Source: Paenibacillus woosongensis
Lineage (GTDB): Bacteria; Bacillota; Bacilli; Paenibacillales; Paenibacillaceae
Reading direction: 5' to 3'
DNA length: 64,000 bases
NCBI RefSeq assembly: GCF_030122845.1
Contig: NZ_CP126084.1
Span: forward strand, 3,224,001 to 3,288,000
Shown here: piece by piece, positions 35,752 to 44,450 of the stretch
Position numbering within the stretch: the stretch's first letter is position 1
Layout: the number at the start of each line of letters is the position of its first letter
Translations under genes and position numbers: made by a program
The notes under the pieces: generated by a model
Databases searched by the model: none
The model's input: the letters and a program-made list of their open reading frames with translations, nothing else
What the model was told of the DNA's origin: nothing

Positions 35752-36948
35752 CTATCTCATCATCACCGTCACATTGCCTGCGGTTAACGTAATCGTGATG
35801 GCGAGGAAGAACATCAATCCTACTGCGGCAAGGGCAGCAAATACGTAGATCATGCTTTTGCCAATCGTCTCCAGGCAGGACACGATCGGCGTCTCGCCAA
35901 GCGGCTGCATTACCGCTGCCGACAAATTGTATATCAGCGCCAGCGTCAATATTTTTATGGCGGGAAAAGCGCACAAAAACAGCAGAATGATCACGCCAAC
36001 GAGGCCGATCGAGTTTTTGACGAGCAGCGAGGCTGAAATCACGGTATCTGTAGCATCGGCAAAAACCTTGCCGACGACCGGAACGAAGTTCCCGGTCAAA
36101 TACTTGGCTGCCCGCAGCGTCACACCGTCCGCTACCGAGCCGGTAATGCCTTTCACTGAAATGACGCCGAGAAAGACGGTCAACATAACGCCGAGCAGAG
36201 TCATACTGATCGTACGCAGCAGATTGGCGAGCTGGGTCAGCTTGTACTTCTCTGACAAGGAGCTGACAATATGAAGGACAGCGGAGAAGAACAGCAGCGG
36301 AAATACGATCGTATGTACGACCGTACCCACGGTATGCACCATAAATACGACGAGAGGATGCGTGACAGAGACGGTGACCACATTGCCCATCGAAGCGAGC
36401 AGCGTAAACAGCAGCGGCACCATTGCCATCATGAAATCAATCATGCCGCGGATGGCCTCCGTAGCATATGAGATCGCAACATAAAAGCTGTTGATCGCCA
36501 AAATAAGAATGACCATATAACAAATCGCATAGGCGACTTTACTGACTTGCTTGCGTTCAAAGGCAGATTGAAAGGTTTCCAGAATCGAGCTGAATACCGA
36601 CAGCAGTACGATCGTCGCCAGGATATGGCCGTTGTACAGCACCTCATGCCACATATATTTCAACAGTCCAGTGAAGCCCGCCTTGACGCTAAATGAATCT
36701 CCATTCGGATCCTGGAGCAGCACATCCATGAAAGAGGGCATTTTCTGGTCTGGAAAAAAACCGCCATATTCCTTCATCAACTGCTGCCAATAGGTTTCCA
36801 CCTGATCCGTAGGCAGCTCCTCCGCCTGCTTCTTTACCCATCCGTCACCAGGTTCCGCCGCAACAAGCGGCAGGGGCCATAACAGGAAGAGACTGAGGAC
36901 GAGCATAAGCATCGAACGCTTGCGCCAATTGAATATCTTCTTTTTCAT
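35752..36948 (-). CDS. spoIIIAE: Stage III sporulation protein AE
   Basis: This 398-residue polytopic membrane protein has a signal-like N-terminus (SMLMLVLSLFLLWPLPLVAAEPG) and about seven further hydrophobic segments, including ATIVLLSVFSSILETF, AICYMVILILAINSFYV and VIILLFLCAFPAIKILTLALI. The GVISVKGITGSVADGVTLRAAKYLTGNFVPVVGK region is typical. ATG at 36946-36948 has GGGGA seven bases upstream; another ATG lies three bases earlier. Confidence 0.92.
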   Translation of the reverse strand: MKKKIFNWRKRSMLMLVLSLFLLWPLPLVAAEPGDGWVKKQAEELPTDQVETYWQQLMKEYGGFFPDQKMPSFMDVLLQDPNGDSFSVKAGFTGLLKYMWHEVLYNGHILATIVLLSVFSSILETFQSAFERKQVSKVAYAICYMVILILAINSFYVAISYATEAIRGMIDFMMAMVPLLFTLLASMGNVVTVSVTHPLVVFMVHTVGTVVHTIVFPLLFFSAVLHIVSSLSEKYKLTQLANLLRTISMTLLGVMLTVFLGVISVKGITGSVADGVTLRAAKYLTGNFVPVVGKVFADATDTVISASLLVKNSIGLVGVIILLFLCAFPAIKILTLALIYNLSAAVMQPLGETPIVSCLETIGKSMIYVFAALAAVGLMFFLAITITLTAGNVTVMMR

Positions 36949-36965
36949 CATCTGTCCCCATTTCA

Positions 36966-37355
36966 TTAAGCAGGCAGCATCCTCATGACCGTTTCGATAA
37001 TGATGCTGATGATCGGAATGGCCAATACCATAATAAGTATTTTGCCGGCAAGCTCGATTTTGGACGCGATGCTCTCCTGCCCGGCATCCCTTACGATCTG
37101 GGCCCCGAATTCGGCAATGTAGGCAATTCCAATGATCTTCAGGATCGTCTTGAGGTAGATCATCTGCACACCGGAGGATTCGGCCAGCTGCTCCAGCACC
37201 TCGATGATTCCGCCGATTTTCCCTGCCAAATACATAAAGATCATGATGCCCGTCGCAACCGTGATGAGGAACGCAAACATCGGCTTCTGTTCCTTGATGG
37301 TGAGGATGAGTATGGTGGCGATCAATCCCAAGCCTACGATCTGGATTATTTCCAC
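36966..37355 (-). CDS. spoIIIAD: Stage III sporulation protein AD
   Basis: This 129-residue membrane protein has three or four helices (IIQIVGLGLIATILILTI, PMFAFLITVATGIMIFMYLA, KTILKIIGIAYIAEFGAQIV, IELAGKILIMVLAIPIISIIIE). The start is GTG at 37353-37355 behind AGGTGA. The longer open frame reaching 37634 is antisense noise across spoIIIAC and is rejected. Confidence 0.92.
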   Translation of the reverse strand: MEIIQIVGLGLIATILILTIKEQKPMFAFLITVATGIMIFMYLAGKIGGIIEVLEQLAESSGVQMIYLKTILKIIGIAYIAEFGAQIVRDAGQESIASKIELAGKILIMVLAIPIISIIIETVMRMLPA

Positions 37356-37366
37356 TGCCGTATCAC

Positions 37367-37570
37367 CTACTGGAATAAAAAGATCGATTTGATTTCCTGA
37401 AAGAGATTGTCCAGCAATCGGATAACCATAAACAGCACGACGACGAACCCGATCACAGTCACCCAGTGTGCCATGTCCTCTTTGCCCATTTGCTTGAGCA
37501 CCGTGTGTATCATTGCGATAATGATGCCAATGCCTGCAATCTGAAATATGGCATTCACTTCTATGTTCAT
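37367..37570 (-). CDS. spoIIIAC: Stage III sporulation protein AC
   Basis: This 67-residue protein has two membrane helices (AIFQIAGIGIIIAMIHTVL and WVTVIGFVVVLFMVIRLL) joined by the polar loop KQMGKEDMAH. Size and position match SpoIIIAC. It is related to SpoIIIAD by sequence style, both belonging to a paired family. It ends 12 bases before spoIIIAD. Confidence 0.92.
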   Translation of the reverse strand: MNIEVNAIFQIAGIGIIIAMIHTVLKQMGKEDMAHWVTVIGFVVVLFMVIRLLDNLFQEIKSIFLFQ

Positions 37571-37634
37571 TGTTCTGGCACCTCACGATCATTTTTGCAG
37601 CGACATTTCGTCGGCGATGAGAGGGTAGTCGCAA

Positions 37635-38153
37635 TCAATATAGCAAAATGACGATAAAAGCCCCGCCAAGCAATCCCAAGCTCCTGCACATCTTTTCATA
37701 ACGGGCTTGTTCTTCGCGAGCCGTCTGCTCCTCGCTCTCCAATTGGCGGACGGCTGTCGCGATATGCCCCAGCTGATTCGCCCGGTCGCTTGTCCCTAAA
37801 GTGAAGCCAAGCTGATGCATAACCTCTTTCTCCGACGCCTTCATGGCGGTATGCTTCCATCCCGTCTCGATCGCCTGATGCAGACTTTGCTGAGCCGTCC
37901 AATTCAGCGGCGGGTTCATTCTCCGGGCTGCTTCCTCAAACAGAATCTTGATCGGCTCGCTGCTTTGATCCGCCATGCGCTGCATCGCTTCGGGCAGCGG
38001 CGTGAAGCCGTACATAATTTCCGTCTCCAGCCGTTTCAGCGCCAGGATGAGCCTTCTAATTTGGTTGGGACGGCTGGCATATTGCCCCGCCTTCACCAGA
38101 CCAGCCAGTGTGGCGGCAAGAAGCACTATGGCTGCGCCGAACATTTTAACCAT
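37635..38153 (-). CDS. spoIIIAB: Stage III sporulation protein AB
   Basis: This 172-residue protein has an N-terminal helix (MFGAAIVLLAATLAGLVKAG) and C-terminal hydrophobic LLGGAFIVILLY, with a helical domain between (RRLILALKRLETEIMYGFTPLPEAM). The fold resembles GspF-type inner membrane proteins of type II secretion. ATG at 38151-38153 follows AGGGA and overlaps the spoIIIAA stop by eight bases. Confidence 0.92.
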   Translation of the reverse strand: MVKMFGAAIVLLAATLAGLVKAGQYASRPNQIRRLILALKRLETEIMYGFTPLPEAMQRMADQSSEPIKILFEEAARRMNPPLNWTAQQSLHQAIETGWKHTAMKASEKEVMHQLGFTLGTSDRANQLGHIATAVRQLESEEQTAREEQARYEKMCRSLGLLGGAFIVILLY

Positions 38154-39147
38154 ATCGTTCCCTGCCCTTCGCGCCGAGTCCCGAATGGTCAATTCCCCTC
38201 CGCTTGCCATCCCAGAGGCGATAGGCAATTCCGCCTTCACTGCGTCTGAGTACGGCATACATCTCGAAGAACGGCGGGTCAGCCAGCCTGGAAAGGGCAG
38301 GCCTGAGGGACAGCTCGTTTACATCGGAGCCATGCGCGGTGGCAATCACCTTCACTCCCGCATGCAAAGCCTCGGCAAGGGCATCCGCATCCTCGGGCCG
38401 GCCGATTTCATCAACGATGATCACATCGGGGGACATGGAGCGGAGCATCATCATGATGCCTTCCGCCTTGGGACAGCCGTCCATAATGTCGGTTCTAGGA
38501 CCGACGTCAAAGCTGGGCACCCCCCGCTTGCTTCCGGCGATCTCCGAACGCTCGTCGATTATGCCGACTTTGAGGCCTGGCCATTTTGCTTCCGGATGCC
38601 CCCAGGCACCGCTGCTGATTCCCCTGGCCAGATCGCGAATCAATGTCGTCTTTCCCTGTTGAGGGGGTGACAGGATCAGCGTATGGTAGACGGTTCTGTG
38701 CTTGAAATCAAGGAGCTGGGGCAATATCCGGTCGCCGATGCCCGGCACTTCTCTTGCGATCCGTACATTGAACCCGCTGATGTCCCGTAAATGCTCAACC
38801 CTGCCTCCGCTTAGCACGGTTCTGCCGGCAAGCCCGATTCTATGGCCTCCGGCAATCGTAATGAAGCCTTTGCGAAGCTCTTCCTCCATCGTGTACAGCG
38901 AATGATTCGTTATTAAATCCAGGAGCCGGTTGCCGTCCTGCTTGCCTGGCTTATAAGCGGCGGCCGGATCGCCCGTTAACCCGCCTTCCGGGGTCAGGTA
39001 ATAATGCCGTCCGGCGGCGTTCACTTCCAGGGGCCGCCCCTCGCGGATGCGGATCTCCTCCAGGCCTGAGAACAATGCAGACGGCAGCTGAAGCAGCAAG
39101 GAACGGATTTGATCGGGAAATACAGATAGCCAGCTAGGGTTGCTCAT
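38146..39147 (-). CDS. spoIIIAA: Stage III sporulation protein AA (AAA+ ATPase)
   Basis: This 333-residue ATPase is the likely motor of the SpoIIIA-SpoIIQ channel, related to type II/IV secretion ATPases. Visible motifs are IRIREGRPLEVN, the Walker A ILSPPQQGKTTLIRDLAR and the Walker B-like VIIVDEIGRPEDADAL followed by VIATAHGSDV. ATG at 39145-39147 is preceded by GGGGG at seven bases. It is the first gene of the operon, behind a sigma-E-like promoter. Confidence 0.95.
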   Translation of the reverse strand: MSNPSWLSVFPDQIRSLLLQLPSALFSGLEEIRIREGRPLEVNAAGRHYYLTPEGGLTGDPAAAYKPGKQDGNRLLDLITNHSLYTMEEELRKGFITIAGGHRIGLAGRTVLSGGRVEHLRDISGFNVRIAREVPGIGDRILPQLLDFKHRTVYHTLILSPPQQGKTTLIRDLARGISSGAWGHPEAKWPGLKVGIIDERSEIAGSKRGVPSFDVGPRTDIMDGCPKAEGIMMMLRSMSPDVIIVDEIGRPEDADALAEALHAGVKVIATAHGSDVNELSLRPALSRLADPPFFEMYAVLRRSEGGIAYRLWDGKRRGIDHSGLGAKGRERYG

Positions 39148-39214
39148 CGTTTGTACCCCCAATAACTTCTGCTTGATTTGCGGAATTCTATGTCTTAGCT
39201 TGTGTCATATCTCA

Positions 39215-39243
39215 TGTGTATGCCTGTACTTTGTCTTTATGAC
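39215..39243 (-). promoter_or_regulatory. Predicted sigma-E promoter of the spoIIIA operon
   Basis: On the minus strand GTCATAA (39237-39243) and CATACACA (39215-39222) are separated by 14 bases, close to the sigma-E consensus. It lies about 70 bases upstream of spoIIIAA. The -35 is next to the yqhV stop codon region. Confidence 0.6.
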
Positions 39244-39253
39244 GGGAAATCTA

Positions 39254-39520
39254 TCATTTCTTCAAAATGCCGATTAAGAGACACGAAATACCGCAGCATA
39301 TCCAAATCAGCTTGCCCCACGACAGCTTATCCGCCATCCCGACCAGTCCGATAGCCGTCGTTAACAGAAGCACCGCGGGCCCTACGAACGCAAGCATAGA
39401 GTTGACCGCAAGCGCTTTGTCCACGCGCCCCAGCTTCAGCATAATTAAGGCGGCAACGATTTCGATCAAGCCGGAAATCACCCGTATGGTCGCCATGCTG
39501 GTCACGAATTTGTCGAGCAT
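39254..39520 (-). CDS. yqhV: YqhV-family (DUF2619) membrane protein
   Basis: This 88-residue protein has about three membrane helices (VISGLIEIVAALIMLKLG, SMLAFVGPAVLLLTTAIGLVG, LIWICCGISCLLIGIL). The sequence and its position directly upstream of spoIIIAA match YqhV of B. subtilis, where yqhV also lies between efp and spoIIIAA. Function unknown. Confidence 0.87.
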   Translation of the reverse strand: MLDKFVTSMATIRVISGLIEIVAALIMLKLGRVDKALAVNSMLAFVGPAVLLLTTAIGLVGMADKLSWGKLIWICCGISCLLIGILKK

Positions 39521-39642
39521 AACCGGATAACAACCCCCTTCTTGTCCATGTCTCTCTTACCATATGCCCGTTCATCTCTTTTTATTTGCAAAAAATAGAA
39601 GAAGACCCCCAAAATATATGGAGGCCTTGCGGATAAGACATG

Positions 39643-42075
39643 CTATTTTTTTCGTTTGAGAATCAAGGGCTCAATCTGCCAAATGCCAGTAGCGTACTGC
39701 TTAATCGTATGATCGCTGGAAAACTTGCCCGAATGGGCGATATTAAGCGCAGATTTCTTCAGCCAGTCGCGGGCATTGCGGTATGCCAGATCGATTCGCA
39801 AATGGGCCTCCACATAGCTGGCGAAATCCTTCAGTACGAAAAATTCGTCCTGATGGTGCAGCACCGATTGGTAAATGGACTCGAAATCCTGGCCTTCCGG
39901 ACAGAAGCGGCCCGGTTGGATCAACTGGTCCATCACTTCTTTTACACGCAAATCTACGTCGTAAATATGCCAAGGCGAGTATTCGCCGCTCTGGTTGTAT
40001 TCCATAACCTGCTCTGCCCGTAAGCCGAACAGAAACATATTGTCATCGCCCAGCATTTCATGCATCTCCACGTTGGCTCCATCCAATGTTCCGACCGTCA
40101 AGGCTCCGTTCATCATAAATTTCATGTTCCCGGTCCCCGAAGCCTCTTTGCCTGCGGTCGAAATTTGTTCGCTGACATCAGCTGCCGGAATCAGCTTCTC
40201 GGCCAAGGACACCGAGTAATTCTCCAGGAAAACGACCTTCATTTTATCGCGGACCGTGCGATCCCGGTTCACCGTGTCCGCCACCGTATTGATCAATTTA
40301 ATGATATTTTTCGCCAAATAATATCCAGGCGCGGCCTTGGCGCTGAACAGAAACGTCCGCGGGGTGATATCGGCTGAAGGATTATCTTTCAGCTGGTTAT
40401 ACAGATGCATCATATGCAGCACATTAAGCAGCTGCCGCTTATAGGCATGCAGTCGTTTCGCCTGAACGTCAAAGATCGAATCCGGGTCGATGCTGATGCG
40501 CAGCCTCTCCCGCACGTATTTCGCTAGCCGCAGCTTGTTTCCCCGCTTGATCTCGTGCAGGTTGTCCTGAAAACCGCGATCCTCGGCATATTTGATTAGC
40601 CCGATCATTTCCCTGGGCTGCCTAATCCAGCGCGAGCCGATAGCTTCGGTAATGAGCCTCGCTAACTCCGGGTTGGCGTGCATAAGCCAGCGCCGATGAG
40701 AAATCCCGTTCGTCTTGTTGTTGAACCTCTCCGGATACAGCTCGTAGAATGCCTTCATTTCGCGTTTTTTTAATATTTCAGTATGAAGCGCAGCCACACC
40801 GTTAACGCTGTAGCTGCCGACGATGGCTAAATTGGCCATCCGGATTTGGTCCCCATACACGATGGCCAGCTGCGAAATCCGGTTCTGATCCCCCGGATTA
40901 CGCTCCAGGAGCTTTGCGCAAAAGCGTTTGTTCATTTCCTCAATGATCATATAAATGCGCGGCAGCAATTGTTTTACCATGACAGCGGGCCATTTCTCCA
41001 GCGCTTCGCTTAATGTCGTATGGTTGGTATAGGAGACCGCCCGGCGCGTAATTTGCCACGCCTGTTCCCAGGAGCAGCCCCTTTCGTCCATCAGAATCCG
41101 CATGAGCTCCGGTATCACCAGCGTAGGATGCGTATCGTTGATATGTATCGCCGCTTTGTCCGGCAGGCATTCGATTGGAAGCTCCAGCTTGTCGAACGTC
41201 CTTAGGATGCTCTGCAGGCCTGCAGAGCATAAAAAATACTGCTGCTTCAGCCTTAGCAGCTTACCTTCAAATTCGGAATCATCGGGATAGAGAAATTCGG
41301 AAACGGACTCGACCGAGCGATAGTAGTTCAAATAATTATAGTAGCTGCCGTTATTGGGTTTAATGGGTGTTTTTGCCGGCCGGGCGCTCCAGAGGCGCAG
41401 CGTATTGACATGGCTTGAGCCGCTGCCGATGACCGGGATGTCATACGGAATAGCCCAAATGCTCTCGTAGCCTGCCAGCTCAAAATGCAGACGGCCGTCT
41501 CTCTCCGTCATTTGCACCTCGCCGCCGAAGCGCACCTCCACCTTCTTGTCTTCCCGACACACCTCCCACACATTCCCTCGCTGCAGCCAGTAGTCTGGCA
41601 GTTCTACCTGGTGTCCGTCGACGATTTTTTGCTCGAATAGGCCGTATCGGTACCGAATCCCGCAACCATGCCCGGGCAGCTGCTGCGCAGCCAACGAGTC
41701 GAGGAAACAGGCCGCTAGCCGCCCAAGCCCCCCATTGCCCAGCCCTGGATCGCTCTCCTCCTCCTCGGCTGAGTCCAAATCGAAGCCCAGCTCTTGGAGT
41801 CCGTCACGCACAAGCTCCAGCACACCCAGGCTCAGCAAATTGTTCCCCAGCTGCCTTCCGATCAGGAACTCCATAGAAAAGTAATACACCTGCTTGGCTT
41901 TGGCCGCTTTCAGCCTCTGGTTCGTATTCGCCCAATCCTCACCTATTCTTTCCCGGATCATCATGCCCAAAATACGATATACATCCGCATCGGTCGCCTG
42001 AGAGACAGGCTTCCCCAACTGCATCACCAGCTCTTTCTTAAACGCTTCCTTGAAGTTCTCTTTCGTATCGAACAC
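39643..42075 (-). CDS. glgP: Glycogen phosphorylase
   Basis: This 810-residue GT35 enzyme releases glucose-1-phosphate from glycogen or maltodextrin. It has YYFSMEFLIGR, EEESDPGLGNGGLGRLAACFLDSLA, HINDTHPTLVIPELMR and the pyridoxal phosphate site ASGTGNMKFMMNGALTVGTLDGANVE. The start is GTG with AGGGAGG upstream. No other glg gene is visible nearby. Together with lysC it interrupts the efp-yqhV-spoIIIAA order known from B. subtilis. Confidence 0.95.
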   Translation of the reverse strand: MFDTKENFKEAFKKELVMQLGKPVSQATDADVYRILGMMIRERIGEDWANTNQRLKAAKAKQVYYFSMEFLIGRQLGNNLLSLGVLELVRDGLQELGFDLDSAEEEESDPGLGNGGLGRLAACFLDSLAAQQLPGHGCGIRYRYGLFEQKIVDGHQVELPDYWLQRGNVWEVCREDKKVEVRFGGEVQMTERDGRLHFELAGYESIWAIPYDIPVIGSGSSHVNTLRLWSARPAKTPIKPNNGSYYNYLNYYRSVESVSEFLYPDDSEFEGKLLRLKQQYFLCSAGLQSILRTFDKLELPIECLPDKAAIHINDTHPTLVIPELMRILMDERGCSWEQAWQITRRAVSYTNHTTLSEALEKWPAVMVKQLLPRIYMIIEEMNKRFCAKLLERNPGDQNRISQLAIVYGDQIRMANLAIVGSYSVNGVAALHTEILKKREMKAFYELYPERFNNKTNGISHRRWLMHANPELARLITEAIGSRWIRQPREMIGLIKYAEDRGFQDNLHEIKRGNKLRLAKYVRERLRISIDPDSIFDVQAKRLHAYKRQLLNVLHMMHLYNQLKDNPSADITPRTFLFSAKAAPGYYLAKNIIKLINTVADTVNRDRTVRDKMKVVFLENYSVSLAEKLIPAADVSEQISTAGKEASGTGNMKFMMNGALTVGTLDGANVEMHEMLGDDNMFLFGLRAEQVMEYNQSGEYSPWHIYDVDLRVKEVMDQLIQPGRFCPEGQDFESIYQSVLHHQDEFFVLKDFASYVEAHLRIDLAYRNARDWLKKSALNIAHSGKFSSDHTIKQYATGIWQIEPLILKRKK

Positions 42076-42193
42076 GCTTATGGTCCTCCCTATTCGGATT
42101 TTCCTTGGGTAGGCATGAAAAAACTATACCTTAATACCTTATGTTTAAACTTGCGGGAGAGATAAAATAACAAAAATCAATAATTTAAACCTA

Positions 42194-42244
42194 AAAAACT
42201 AAAGACCGTCTCATCTGCAATGAATTCACTGCAGAGAAACGGCC
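42194..42244 (-). terminator. Terminator after lysC
   Basis: Arms GGCCGT-TTCTCTGCAGTGA and the matching TCATTGCAGATGAGACGGTC pair with few mismatches, and TTTAGTTTTTT follows on the minus strand. It separates lysC from glgP. Confidence 0.8.
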
Positions 42245-42278
42245 TTCTTATTAGTAGTTCAATAGGAATCAAACCGGG

Positions 42279-43532
42279 TTAGCGGCGCTCCTGCGGTCCA
42301 CCGACGAACACTTGGCTTTCGGTGTCCAGGCCATAAGCGGTGTGCAGTGCTTTGACCACCTCATTGAGCTTCGTACCCTCGATAACGCAGGATACTTTGA
42401 TTTCCGAGGTGCTCACCATCTTGATGTTAACGTCCTGTTTGGAAATGACATCGAACATTTTCGCCGCCACGCCTGGATGGCTAACCATGCCGGCCCCGAC
42501 GATCGACACTTTGACCAATCCCTCTTCCGAAGTAACCTCATCGAATGGAAGGCTGCCGCGAATTCCATTAATGACCTGCAGCGCCTTCTTCAAATCTGTC
42601 AAAGATACGGTGAAGGAGAAATCCGCCTTGCCGTTCTGCACGCCGCTTTGTACGATGATGTCTACATCGATTTTTGCTTCAGCCAAAGAACCGAACACCT
42701 GGGCTAAAACTCCAGGAATATGGGATACGCCCAAAATGCTGATTCTTGCTACATTTTTATCGTAAGCTATTCCGCTGACTACTACGCCTTGCTCCATTTT
42801 CACTTCCTCCTTAACAACCGTACCCTCATTATGATTAAAGCTTGAACGAACGACGAGACGAACATGATTATGCTTCGCATACTCTACTGCACGCGGGTGA
42901 AGCACGGCGGCTCCCAGGTTGGCCAGCTCCAGCATTTCGTCATAGGATATTTCCTTCAGCTTGCGAGCATTCTTGACGATCCGCGGGTCCGTAGAGTAGA
43001 TTCCGTCTACGTCTGTATAAATTTCACAGTAATCGGCGGAAATGGCCGCTGCCAAGGCGACCGCGGTCGTATCCGAGCCGCCGCGCCCGAACGTCGTAAT
43101 CTCCCCGTCCTCGCTAATCCCTTGGAATCCTGCAACGACGACGATATTTCCTTCATCCAGCGCCGCTTGTACTCGCTGCGGCTGAATATCGGTAATACGG
43201 GCTCTGGAATGCTCTTTATCCGTACGGAAACCAGCCTGCCAGCCGGTAAATGACACAGCCTTGCGGCCCAGCGCATGAATCGCGATCGATAGCAACGAAA
43301 TCGAAATCTGCTCACCGGTCGTCATCAGCATATCCATTTCACGCAAAGGCGGCTCCTTGCTGAGCTGCTTCGCCTGATCAATTAAATCATCCGTCGTATC
43401 TCCCATGGCGGACACCACCACAACGACCTGATGTCCCTCATCCTGCTTCTCGGCGATGCGCCGGGCTACGCGCTGCATCCGTTCCGTATCGCCGACAGAA
43501 CTTCCCCCAAACTTCATCACAAATAAAGCCAA
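42279..43532 (-). CDS. lysC: Aspartate kinase
   Basis: This 417-residue enzyme phosphorylates aspartate in the pathway to lysine, threonine and methionine. It has VMKFGGSSVGDTERM, the TTGEQISISLLSIA stretch, GRGGSDTTAVALAAAI and two C-terminal ACT domains (ISILGVSHIPGVLAQVFGSL and VSIVGAGMVSHPGVAAKMFD), so it is a feedback-regulated type. I chose TTG at 43530-43532 because GGGAGGG lies six bases upstream; GTG and ATG follow four and five codons later. No lysine riboswitch is visible upstream. Confidence 0.92.
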   Translation of the reverse strand: MALFVMKFGGSSVGDTERMQRVARRIAEKQDEGHQVVVVVSAMGDTTDDLIDQAKQLSKEPPLREMDMLMTTGEQISISLLSIAIHALGRKAVSFTGWQAGFRTDKEHSRARITDIQPQRVQAALDEGNIVVVAGFQGISEDGEITTFGRGGSDTTAVALAAAISADYCEIYTDVDGIYSTDPRIVKNARKLKEISYDEMLELANLGAAVLHPRAVEYAKHNHVRLVVRSSFNHNEGTVVKEEVKMEQGVVVSGIAYDKNVARISILGVSHIPGVLAQVFGSLAEAKIDVDIIVQSGVQNGKADFSFTVSLTDLKKALQVINGIRGSLPFDEVTSEEGLVKVSIVGAGMVSHPGVAAKMFDVISKQDVNIKMVSTSEIKVSCVIEGTKLNEVVKALHTAYGLDTESQVFVGGPQERR

Positions 43533-43583
43533 ATCAGACCCTCCCAAAAAAGTAAACTCTCCTATCCAAAAAGCACAGTACGG

Positions 43584-43717
43584 CTATGAATACACGATAA
43601 ATCCGAATAGAATCGCTATCGCCGCAAATTCAAGCAGTAACGCTTTAAACCAGTATAATACGAAAGAGCTGAATTAATCCATTGCTTTTTAACTGGAACA
43701 TTTGAAGTTTTCGTCAT
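43584..43717 (-). pseudogene. Possible frameshifted small membrane protein gene upstream of lysC
   Basis: ATG at 43715-43717 with GGAG eight bases upstream opens a frame reading MTKTSNVPVKKQWINSALSY. Around 43657 the frame would have to shift; the alternative frame then reads WFKALLLEFAAIAILFGF to a stop at 43584, a plausible membrane helix. Together this looks like one small protein with a basic N-terminus and one transmembrane segment. The unshifted frame ends at 43616. It could be a pseudogene, a sequence error or chance. Confidence 0.35.
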
Positions 43718-43738
43718 ATTTCTCGCTCCAAAAGAACC

Positions 43739-43773
43739 CAAAAAAAATTCCTCCACTCGATGAGGAGTGGAGG
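43739..43773 (-). terminator. Terminator of efp
   Basis: CCTCCACT and AGTGGAGG pair over eight bases around an eight-base loop, followed on the minus strand by AATTTTTTTT. It is 40 bases after the efp stop. Confidence 0.85.
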
Positions 43774-43812
43774 ACGACGCTGCCTTCCGCTAGGCATGAA
43801 GCAGCGTAATTG

Positions 43813-44370
43813 TTACGCGCGGGAAATGTACTTGCCTTCGCGAGTGTCGATTAGAAGCACATCATCCTGATTAATGAACAGCGGAACCTGAACCGTTAGG
43901 CCGGTCTCCAGCTTGGCGTTCTTCGTAGCGCCGGTTGCCGTGTTCCCTTTAATACCAGGCTCGGCTTCAACAACGCGGAGCTCTACGCTGTTCGGCAGGC
44001 TGATACCGAGAATTTCGCCTTGGTAGCTGGCGATTTTGACGTTCATATTCTCCTTCAGGAATTTGAGCTCCCACTCCAATTGGTCGGAAGACAATGTAAA
44101 TTGGTCATAAGTTTCGTTATCCATGAATGTATGGTCTTGTCCGCTGGCATACAAATATTGAACATCGCGATGCTCGATCATGGCTCTGCTAACCGTTTCA
44201 CCGGCACGGAACGTTTTTTCTACCGTATTGCCGTTGCGGATATTTTTTAATTTAGAGCGTACAAATGCAGCTCCCTTACCTGGTTTAACGTGCTGGAACT
44301 CCAACACCGTATAAATGTCGCCTTCGAATTCAATGGTCAGGCCTGTTTTAAAATCGTTAACTGAAATCAC
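43813..44370 (-). CDS. efp: Translation elongation factor P
   Basis: This 185-residue protein has three beta-barrel domains and helps ribosomes through polyproline stretches. K32 at the tip of the first domain (VKPGKGAAF) is the position that receives the post-translational modification in B. subtilis. The C-terminal [23 protein letters not shown] is typical. The start is GTG after AGGAGG. It follows the Xaa-Pro peptidase gene, as in B. subtilis (yqhT-efp). Confidence 0.96.
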   Translation of the reverse strand: MISVNDFKTGLTIEFEGDIYTVLEFQHVKPGKGAAFVRSKLKNIRNGNTVEKTFRAGETVSRAMIEHRDVQYLYASGQDHTFMDNETYDQFTLSSDQLEWELKFLKENMNVKIASYQGEILGISLPNSVELRVVEAEPGIKGNTATGATKNAKLETGLTVQVPLFINQDDVLLIDTREGKYISRA

Positions 44371-44450
44371 AAATAGAACCTCCTATAGGATCAAATGAGT
44401 TGCATAACTACTATATGATAATTTAAATTACCCCATATTAAAGCCGTTCA

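Noticed and set aside
37356..37634. 93-codon N-terminal extension of spoIIIAD
   Set aside because: It overlaps spoIIIAC in another frame, has unrelated composition, and a good GTG start with AGGTGA lies at 37355.
43548..43812. Lysine riboswitch upstream of lysC
   Set aside because: I looked for the conserved leader elements and a terminator/antiterminator pair and saw none; the only hairpin is the efp terminator.
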